In this document: piece by piece, positions 54,748-64,000 of the stretch
Layout of the letters: each line of letters begins with the position of its first letter
How positions within the stretch are numbered: position 1 is the first letter of the stretch
Assembly (NCBI GenBank): GCA_965153355.1
Contig: OZ231128.1
Span: 45,012,001 to 45,076,000, forward strand
From: Flaccisagitta enflata
Taxonomy: Eukaryota > Chaetognatha > Sagittoidea > Aphragmophora
Reading direction: 5' to 3'
Length of the DNA: 64,000 nt
Position numbers and translations under genes: made by a program
The notes under the pieces: model-generated
Seen by the model: the letters and a program-made list of their open reading frames with translations, nothing else
Told to the model about the DNA's origin: nothing
Databases searched by the model: none

Positions 54748-55013
54748 TGAGGCGTTTTTTATGGGCCAATTGGTCACTCGCTGCGTTCATTCGCTCACAT
54801 TTGCTCGCACCACTCACACCGCTCACTCGCTGTGCAGCGCTTTACTTTGCCACGCTTGCTTTACTTGCCAGCCCCATTCATGGGCTTGCTCACCCACTTT
54901 GCTCACTCCCTCGTGGAACAGTGCAAATTCACAAATATGTGTTCACACTGAAGACGCGTTTTATAGGAAGAATCGCGTTTGTTGTCTTCACTTGAAACAC
55001 ACCCTCAGAAAAT
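54748..55013. mobile_element. Family D repeat, third copy
   Basis: 'tcactcgctgcgttcattcg', 'ctcactcgctgtgcagcgct', 'aaatatgtgttcacactgaa', 'acttgaaacacacc'. 55014-56038 is ordinary sequence without a recognised feature. Confidence 0.6.
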
Positions 55014-56775
55014 TGAGGTAGCAAGTAGAAATCAAAGCATCTGAAGTGAAGTGGACGGCATTTTGAAGTCATCTCAGATAATGAACCTCACTCTTTCAAT
55101 TGCTTCATTCACTTCTTTTTATTTTCAGTCCTGGCTCTTGAATACTTGAAATACTTGCCAGAATGAGAAATCCAAAAGTATTCAAGTTGAACCTTTTTTT
55201 TTTCTCTTTTTAGCCTGCGGCGTGACATCATTTTCAGGAAAAAAAAACCAATTTTGAAAATAAAACTTAATCTTGGTAAAGTCAAGACTTCACCTACGCA
55301 ACGAGGTTTCTGTTCTGAGGTTTCTCCTATGATTGTTACTTTGTTAGGTTAGAAAGTAGTAACATCATGTCACTGTCAATAACGAGGTACATGCAATAAA
55401 ACGAGAGCGAAAATCATCAACATAATCATGATTGGAATTGGGAACACGCGATTCTGACTAAAAATGACATGTCATTTCTTTGATTTGCTTTTCACAATTT
55501 GCCACATGGTCTCAACTACTTTTTCATGGTCTCGATACTTTTTCTCTCTTCGTTTTCTCGAGTCTGCTTTTTCTTTTATCATGGTCTTGAGACTCAATTT
55601 TTTTCTCTTTTGTTTACACTTGACTTAACTTCTTTTAAAACCTCAAATGTGTCTTTGTGTTTTGAAGAAGGAATGTTGTTTGTTGTCTAATTAATAATAA
55701 TAGTATTTATGGCGAGTTTTTCAAAAAAAGCAGAAAAAGTACTCAACATTTCCATCTTAATGGAGCACCTTTAGATATGGGATAAACATTGTAAATGCAA
55801 AAATCTTTATAGGTTCAAATCGCAAATTTTCCGCCTGATTGACATACTGCTGCTTAAATCTTAATAAGAGCTGTAAAATAGCCCACTATAAAAACACGCT
55901 TTTCCATGGTGAGGCTCTCTATCCAAGGAATCTGGCTCAAAATCATGTATATATAGATAGTCCATCACAAAAATTTGACCTAGGAGCTTCTCTACAGTGT
56001 GCCCGCCACACCCCTCCTAATGCATAAGTGGTGGTGTTGGGTTTTTCACAATGTCATATTTTGCTCATCTTTGTTAACTAATATCTCCTTAACGAATAAA
56101 GCTAGTGACCTCAACTTGGGCTCATTTTGGAGAGCTTTACTTACTCTTTAAAATGAGCCCAAGTTGAGATCATTAGCTTTATTCGTTTAGAAGCAGTTGT
56201 CTTCCAAAGTTGATGTCTTTTTGGAGAAAATAGTAATTTATTGTGCGTAAAATTTATAATTTGGCTTTTTTTTCTACCCCGTGATTGTCAGGTGATGCAC
56301 TGGCTCATTGGTAATTGCCTTCTACTGTGAGGGTAGATTAATAGATAGATAATGGGGGTTTGAGACCCAAAGAGGGCCCCTGAAGAGCCTACATGGCCTC
56401 AAAAATGGTAAAAATGCCCCCAATACTGAAAAAAATTGTCTTCTTTCTGCTTTGAGGTATCCCAGTGGTACACACTTCTTCAGTTATTTCCATCTAGTGT
56501 GGCAGGAGATGTACAGATGGTTGATAGAGGGTATGGACCCCTAGGGTTCCTTTGAAGAGCCCTTTAGGGCTCAAAAATGGCAAAAATGGCTTAATGATTG
56601 AAAAACACCTACTTTTCTGCTTTGAGGCATAGAAGTAGTCCCACTCATCAGTAATTCCTGTATAGCGTGGTGGGATATGTTAAGGTGAATTACTGAAGAT
56701 TCGGATTCCTAGGGGCCCTCTAGAAGACCCTGAGTAACCCAAAAAAGCCCAAAATGGAGGAATATTATGTTATGT

Positions 56776-56965
56776 TTTTTTAGTTGCGGACACGCAACTC
56801 TATAAGAGGCTTTGTCTGTCCGTCGGTCGGTTGGTTGGCTGGTTTGGTCGGTTGGATGGTCGGTCGGTTGGTTGGTCCATTACGCTCGAGTTGAAAAGTG
56901 GGAAAACGCGTATTTCTGCCCCTGCCCACCCGTCCGCAACTGATGGCCGTGTATCCGGCCTTGTT
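56776..56965 (-). mobile_element. Family A element (AGTTGCG subfamily), complete copy
   Basis: TTTTTTAGTTGCGGACACGCAACT, GGTCGGTTGG runs, 'cccacccgtccgcaactgat', GTGTATCCGGCCTTGTT. Terminal and internal motifs are both the GTTGCG version, as at 9731. Confidence 0.85.
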
Positions 56966-57137
56966 TTGCTCTGCTGCACCATTGTGACGCTGCCTTGTAA
57001 GTCATTGCAATGTAGTAAAAAAAAAAAAGAGATGAGTATAGAGTCAAGGGGTCTTGAGTCCCCCAGAGGCCACTTAAGAGCTCCCAAGGACATGACAATA
57101 GAGCAAAAATGCTATAAAATTGAGCAGCTTTCAATTT

Positions 57138-57720
57138 TTAGACAGTGGCTCCAAAGGGGACAAAGTCCTGTAGAACATTTTTGTTCGTCCGTCCATTCAT
57201 CCGTTCGTCCCCCTTATCAGGCTCTTCACGCCTCAAATCTGGCCTCTTGAGACCTCAAACCTGGCCTCTTGGGACCTCAAATCTACCTCCCTCTCAGGTC
57301 TCAAACCAGCCTTTCAGTCTCAAATCCAGCCTCCCAGGCCTTAAACCCAGCCTCTCAGGCCTCAAACCCAGCTTCTCAGGCCTCAAATCCAACCTTTCAG
57401 GCCTTCCAGGCCTTTCAAGTCTCAAATCCAGCCTCCCAGGCCTTAAATCCAGCCTCTCAGGCCTCAAACCCAGCTTCTCAGGCCTCAAATCCAACCTCAG
57501 GCTTTCCAGGCCTCAAATTCAAATCCTCAGGCCTCAAACCTGGCCTCTCAGGCTTCAAACCTGGCCTCTCAGGCCTCAAATTAGCTATCTAAGCAACGTC
57601 ATGGTAAAATGCAGCAGAAAACAAACAGGTTGCCCAAGGGCAATACGTAGTCAGCGATACCCATTATCCTGCAGCGGCCCCAAAGGGGACAAAGTCCTGT
57701 AGAACACAGGGGACTTTGGT
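57138..57720. repeat. Family B repeat copy 7 with internal minisatellite
   Basis: 'ggctccaaaggggacaaagt' start, about fifteen 'ctcaggcctcaaacccagcc' units, then a second 'ggccccaaaggggacaaagt' at 57670. Confidence 0.8.
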
Positions 57721-57735
57721 TTGTTCATCCAGTAT

Positions 57736-58220
57736 TTTTGAGCAGTATTGGGATGTAAGAGCATGTAACTGGCAAAAATAAACACTTCGAGCGCTTTTTG
57801 AGTAATCTTCAAAGCAGAAAAGGAAAGGTATTTGTAACACAGATTCTTATAAGTTTTATTGAATTATTTTTTGATTCCATATTGTTATTCTATACAAAAT
57901 TTCCTTTCATTTAATAGGTCACACTATATGGTTTTATATAGAAATTAGGTTTTCATATTTTGAGCCACCGTTACTTTTTTGTAACGGTGACTCAAAAAAT
58001 GTGAATTCTTTGCAAAAAAGTATAGAGTGCGACCTATCAAATGAAAGGGAATTTTGCATAGATTAACAATATAAAATCTGAAATTTAGTCAATACATCCC
58101 AGAAGAATCTGCAATGAAATTAGGTCTATTTTTTTCTGATTTTGAAGGTTACTCAAAAAGCGCTCAGGGAATGATTTTGTTTTTATAGTTACATGCTCTA
58201 CACCCCAATACTGCTCAAAA
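57736..58220. mobile_element. Foldback element, about 485 bp, with a tight central hairpin
   Basis: Ends TTTTGAGCAGTATTGGG and the inverse 'ccccaatactgctcaaaa'; the centre is GAGCCACCGTTAC / GTAACGGTGACTC around TTTTTT (57961-57996). 'aaaatttcctttcatttaat' and its inverse lie between. It sits inside family B sequence. Confidence 0.8.
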
Positions 58221-58269
58221 TGCAGAAAAACCCACATTTATATGACTTTTCACTCAGAATTGTTTTAAA

Positions 58270-58410
58270 AGCACAGTGTGCAGCGGCCTCAAAGGGGACA
58301 AAGTCCTGTAGAACACAGGGGACTTTGGTTTGTTCATCCGTCCGTCCATCCGCCCATCCGCCCGCCCAGACCCTCTCAGGCCTGAAATCTGTCCTATCAG
58401 GCCTAAAACC
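58270..58410. repeat. Family B fragment, copy 8
   Basis: 'gcggcctcaaaggggacaaa', 'gtcctgtagaacacagggga', then a few 'ctcaggcctgaaatctgtcc' units. It probably continues the copy split by the foldback. Confidence 0.7.
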
Positions 58411-59404
58411 TGCTACACTGGTGGAAACTACCAATGAGTCAGTGTACTACTAGGATAACCCAAGGCATAAAAAAAGGCATTTTTTTCAGTATTGGGGTCA
58501 TTTTTATTATCATTGAGGCTATGTGAGCTTTTTGAATGGCCCTCTGCGGGTCCCTAACCGGCATTATCCATCGGTTTCTCTACTTCCACAGTAAATGGCA
58601 GATACCAATGAGCCAGTGCATCACCTGACAATCACGGGGTAGAAAAAAAACCCAAATTATCGAATCTTAGTTTAATGACAAGAATTATCATTTTCTTTCA
58701 AGAAGACATCAGCTTTGTAAGACAATTGCTTCTACACATATTGAGCAACCGACCTCAACTTGGGCTCATTTTAAAGAGGAAATAAAGCTCTCCAAAATGA
58801 GCCCAAGTTGAGGTTAGTAGCTTTATTCATTTAGGAGATAAAAGCTTGCTAAGTTGTGACAAAATCAATATTTTCTCCAAAAAGACATCAACTTTGGAAG
58901 ACAACTGCTTCTAAACGAATAAAGCTAATGATCTCAACTTGGGCTCATTTTAAAGAGTAACTAAAGCTCTTTAAAATGAGCTCAAATTGAGGTCACTAGC
59001 TTTATTTGTTAAGGAGATATAAGCTTACAAAGATGTGTAAAATATGACAATGTGAAAAAACCATGATAAACTAACTCCATTACAGTCTCACTTCGCTGTA
59101 GAGAAGCCGAGAGTAATTCCACTGCAGTCGCATTCCTCTGTACATAGAGAAGCTAAGAGTAACAAATAACCGCTAAAAGCAGCTAAAATTTCTTGGTACC
59201 GCGACATCCGTTTTTGGCAAGGTTCAACAGTAAAATAAACGGGGATAAAAGTTTCGTTCCTTTTGGCTACACATTGAGTTCCCATCAACATGTAACGGGT
59301 TCCTTTTCTTCTTCTTTTGTTCCTCTAATCGGTTCTTTCCGAAGCGATTCTTCCGTTTAACTCGTTCCCTCTCAAGAGTCAACCGATTACATTTTACGAG
59401 TTCA

Positions 59405-60290
59405 AAGCAGATGCAATGGTGGATGAATGGTGGTTCAAACTAGGTTTAAATTGTCAATAAATGGTGAATGAGTGGTGGTGGATGAACGGTGGTTCAAACT
59501 AGGTTCAAGTTGTCAATAAATGGTGGTGTCAAAGGAGGATTGATTGTGAATAAATGGTGGTTCAAACTAGGTTCAAATGGTCGATAAATGATGAATGAGT
59601 GGTGGTGGATGATTGGTGGTTCAAACAAGGTTCAAATTGTCAATAAATGATGAATGAGTGGTGGTGGATGAACGGTGGTTCAAAATAGGTTTAAATTGTC
59701 AATAAATGGTGAATGAGTGGTGGTGGATGAACGGTGGTTCAAAATAGGTTTAAATTGTCAATAAATGGTGAATGAGTGGTGTTGGATGAACGGTGGTTCA
59801 AACAAGGTTCAAATTGTCAATAAATGATGAATGAGTGGTGGTGGATAAATGGTGGTTCAAACTAGGTTAAAATTGTCAATAAATGGTGAATGAGTGGTGA
59901 TGGATGAATGGTGGTTCAAACAAGGTTTAATTGTCAATAAATGGTGGATGAGTGGTGATAGATGAATGGTGGTTCAAACAAGGTTCAAATGGTCAATAAA
60001 TGGTGAATGAGTGGTGGTGGATGAATTGTGGTGCAAACTAGGTTCAAATTGTCAATCAATGGTGAATGAGTGGTGGTGGATGAATGGTGGTTCAAACAAG
60101 GTTCAAATGGTCAATAAATGGTGAATGAGTGGTGGTGGATGAATGGTGGTTTAAACTAGGTTCAAATGGTCAATAAATGGTGAATGAGTGGTGGTGGATG
60201 AATGGTGGTTCAAACAAGGTTCAAATTGTCAATAAATGGTGAATGAGTGGTGGTGGATGAATGCAATGGTGGTTCAAACTAGGTTCATTT
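59405..60290. repeat. 59-bp minisatellite, about 14 copies
   Basis: 'ggttcaaactaggttcaaat' + 'tgtcaataaatggtgaatga' + 'gtggtggtggatgaatggt'. 60291-61260 holds related degenerate 'atgatggttcaatgatgg' sequence to 60780, a doubled 'tttagtgatttcatccccag', and nothing else. Confidence 0.92.
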
Positions 60291-61274
60291 GTCGCTTGGG
60301 TTGAAAATCAAAATTGAGATGTTTCTTTTTTTTTTTGTTGTTTTGTTTTGTTTTGCTTCTTGTTTTTTTCTTGTTTATGCAAATCTGTGTGATTGAAGCT
60401 CTGATGATGGTGGAGATACAAGATCTTAGTCTTAGATCAGCAATGATGTTGGGTCAAGGGCGGGTAATCATTGTCACAGTGATGCTGATGTTCAAAGATG
60501 GTCTAATGTTGGATGAATGGAAGTATGCATGAGGATGGATCAATGGTGTTTTAATGGCGGATAGATAAAGGTTCAATGATGTTTCAATGACGACTCAATG
60601 ATGGCTTAACGATGGTACAATGATGGTTTGATGGTGGATAAATGGAAGAATACATAAGGATGGATCAATGATGTTTTAATGGTGGATAGATAAAGGTTCA
60701 ATGATGTTTCAATGCCGACTCAATGATAGCTTAATGATGGTTCATTGATGGTATAATGATGGTTAAATGATGGTTCTATAGTGGCTCTTTAGTGATTTCA
60801 TCCCCAGTTCTCCACTTTAGTGATTTCATCCCCAGTTCTCCACTTTCTGAGGCCCCTCCTCTTTGCCACTCTTTGGGGTAGTCAGTGCCCAGCCTCACAA
60901 GTCAGAGGACACAAAACCATTTCCGAAATCGTCCGGATCATTCCAGCTTCGTTACGCGAAGATAACAAACTAATCCCAAGATTACCAATTTTATAGCGGC
61001 CATATTCTGTACATGAGGGACCGTCATAGACCGGGGTCCGTTCAGAGTTGTCACGCCTAAATAGGGCTTATGGTGGACATGGCTAAACGCCGCTTATGGT
61101 GGACATGGGCTCTTTTGATATTTAGATCGTTTGACTCGGAGATGGACTTTTACAGACAATGGTAGAAGAGGCTCTTCTCATTAGTCATTATTATTTATAA
61201 AAATGTGTAAAAAAAAAACAAAAACCAACGTTGACTAGGGCAAAATAGAACATTCTTTTATAATGAATATGGTG

Positions 61275-61455
<181 letters not shown>

Positions 61456-61515
61456 ACACAATCATTTTGAGTCTAAGTAATCCATTTTTATTCTTCCTTC
61501 CTTTTCCTGTTCCAG

Positions 61516-61574
61516 ACCACGAATCGAGTTGCACCAAAAAGACGGCTGACCATCAATTCCCAAAACTTGAAAAT
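61516..61574 (+). CDS. Candidate small host exon (59 bp)
   Basis: A near-ideal acceptor (cttccttttcctgttccag|ACC) and donor (GAAAAT|GTAAGT) bracket 59 bp. Two frames are open. One gives 'HESSCTKKTADHQFPKLEN' and joins in phase to the exon at 62110; the other gives 'TTNRVAPKRRLTINSQNLK'. There is no other support, and the product is unknown. Confidence 0.45.
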
Positions 61575-61666
61575 GTAAGTTTTCCTTTTTGCCTTCATTT
61601 TCCTTTGTGTATAACTCAGGCCCACTCAGACTCAAATACAGAGGGAAAAAAAACATCGGAACCACA

Positions 61667-62042
<376 letters not shown>

Positions 62043-62109
62043 TCCGAGCAAATGCGCTCATGTCATACTCAAAGAGTTTTCATAGAAGTGACTCATTTTT
62101 CATTCTTAG

Positions 62110-62167
62110 GCGAGACACGATATTTCCATTGACACAACAAATGGCTCCGTCATGTGGCACAAACTAA
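62110..62167 (+). CDS. Candidate small host exon (58 bp) whose end is tandemly copied
   Basis: Acceptor 'catttttcattcttag|GCGAG', donor CAAACTAA|GTAAGC. In phase with the exon at 61516 it reads 'ARHDISIDTTNGSVMWHKL'. In the alternative frame it ends at the TAA inside the donor. Its last about 25 bases plus the donor recur five more times downstream. Confidence 0.4.
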
Positions 62168-62302
62168 GTAAGCTCAATTTCCTTCTTAGTTTGTCTGTCT
62201 GTCTGTTTGTCTGTCTGCCTTTCTGGATGTCTGCTGAGCTGGCTCCGTCATGTGTCACAAACTAAGTAAGCTCAATTTCCTTCTAAGCTCAATTTCCTTC
62301 TT

Positions 62303-62339
<37 letters not shown>

Positions 62340-62830
62340 TTCTGGCTGTCCTCTGAGCTGGCTCCGTCATGTGGCACAAACTAAGTAAGCTCAATTTCCT
62401 TCTTTGTTTGTTTGTCTGTCTGTCTGTTTGTCTGTCTGTCTTTCTGTCTGTCCGCTTGGCTGGCTCCGTCATGGCACAAACTAAGTAAGCTCAATTTCCT
62501 TCTTTGTTTGTCTGTTTGTCTGTCTGTCTGTCTTAATGTCTGTCTGCTTGGCTGGCTCCGTCATGTGGCTCATCCTGAGTAAGCTCAATTTCCTTCTTTG
62601 TTTGTCTGTCTGTCTGTCTGTCTATCTGTTTGTCTGTCTGTATTTCTTCCTGTCCGCTCTGCTGGCTCCGTCATGTGGCACAAAATAAGTAAGCTCAATT
62701 TCCCTCTCTACTTGTCTGTCTATCTGTGTGTCTGTTTGTCTATCTGTCTGTCCGTCAATCTGTTTGTCTGTCTGTCTGTCTGTTTGTCTTTCTGTTCATC
62801 TGTCTTTCTGTCTATATTTTTGTCTGTCTG
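62143..62830 (+). repeat. Tandem repeat of about 100 bp carrying exon end, splice donor and (TCTG)n
   Basis: GGCTCCGTCATGTGGCACAA + 'actaagtaagctcaatttcc' + TTTGTTTGTCTGTCTG recurs near 62143, 62240, 62361, 62462, 62558 and 62664, with TCTG runs of varying length. Confidence 0.9.
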
Positions 62831-62945
62831 ACAATCGGGGTTCCCGTCCGTCTTCTTTTGATGACAGACGGGAAAATACAGTGAAATAAAAAAAGAATGA
62901 TTGACTGATTATATAAGTGAATGACTGTATGGGTAATGAAAGAAG

Positions 62946-63342
<397 letters not shown>

Positions 63343-64000
63343 GAGACGCAAGTAGGGAAAGATAGAGAAAATTTTAGATTACATGGAAATAATAAAACAT
63401 AGAACATAGAACATAAAACATAGAACATAGAACATAAAACATAGATTACTTGTGAAAAAAAGAATGAAAGAAATGAATAAATGAACGATGGATGATGAAG
63501 AAATAGAAAAATGATCTAAAAAACATATAAGGGAAAATAACGTTACGGTTCGACGATGAAGAATGTGACATACAACGTGCACCTGTGAATATAACAATGA
63601 CCATAGAAACTCCTTCAATTCCCTCTGGTCACATCATTTAAACTACGTGGTTACACCTTATCATAATAGCGCACATGGGAAAAAAGTCACCACTGACAAA
63701 TTTACTTACTAGCACGTTTAGGACTTTTTAAAAAAGCGTGTGAGCAAAAAAGCAGACGGGAACAGAGCAAGTATAAAATCTCTGAATTTCACTAAAAGGA
63801 CGAAAAGTTGGATACGAGTTTGCATCAGATATCTATTCACTTGACTGATCTGCTGAGTGATTGAATTAGTTAATTTGAAAAAAAAACAAGGACTACACCA
63901 ATAGGCATAATGACATAGAATTACTTAGAATGACTTAGTGTTCTCTTAAATAACTTGTAATGACTTGAGGAAATAGAATTGATAAAAAAAAGAAAAAATG

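Larger units (their letters stand above)
56039..59066. repeat. Large inverted repeat around a 2-kb centre
   Basis: Left arm about 56039-56440, right arm about 58480-59066. Outer edge GGTTTTTTCACA-type / 'tgacaatgtgaaaaaacc'; inner words 'taccccgtgattgtcaggtg' / 'cacctgacaatcacggggta'. Each arm also contains small self-inverted 'ctcaacttgggctcatttt' pairs; the right arm has them twice, so it was internally duplicated. The centre holds A and B repeats. Confidence 0.75.

Overview
This is a repeat-rich stretch of an animal nuclear genome. The evidence is two BEL/Pao LTR retrotransposons (a metazoan retroelement group), GT-AG exons with long introns, and very dense microsatellites. I cannot place it below Metazoa. 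No bacterial-type operon, rRNA or convincing tRNA is visible.

1-23.4 kb is dominated by BEL/Pao. The window opens inside one pol gene (to 2302), probably followed by its 3' LTR. A second family is present as two opposed half-copies. On the minus strand lie an LTR (5928-6483) and gag (5825-3135, one in-frame stop). On the plus strand lie a decayed pol (16781-20537), an extra 617-aa ORF between pol and the LTR (20808-22661), and an LTR (22791-23382). The two LTRs are nearly identical outside a microsatellite. The extra ORF has a coiled coil and an RGG-type tail and does not look like env.

25.6-37.1 kb holds pieces of host genes on the minus strand. Three exons (34926-34842, 34622-34447, 27757-27198) have good splice sites and matching phases, and encode the C-terminal part of an unrecognised polyQ protein. 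The 6.7-kb intron between the last two is filled with nested transposons: a hAT-like element with 8-bp target duplications that contains a second repeat, and a 513-bp element with 27-bp terminal repeats and 9-bp duplications inside another repeat. Two further possible exons lie at 26656-26395 and 25853-25654. Two small plus-strand exons may lie at 61.5-62.2 kb.

The rest is interspersed and tandem repeats. Family A (about 200 bp; starts CAAGGCCGGATACACGG and ends in a palindrome plus CTAAAA) occurs about 14 times. Its terminal hairpin and an internal copy of the same motif change together between subfamilies. Family B carries an internal minisatellite, family C is a TA-flanked MITE, and family D is a foldback-like repeat rich in 'gctcactc'. 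There are several long foldbacks. Tandem arrays (AG, GAAA, CAA, CA, CCACAA, GAAT and 22-, 38/76-, 45-, 59- and about 100-bp units) fill much of 37-64 kb and account for most long open frames there.
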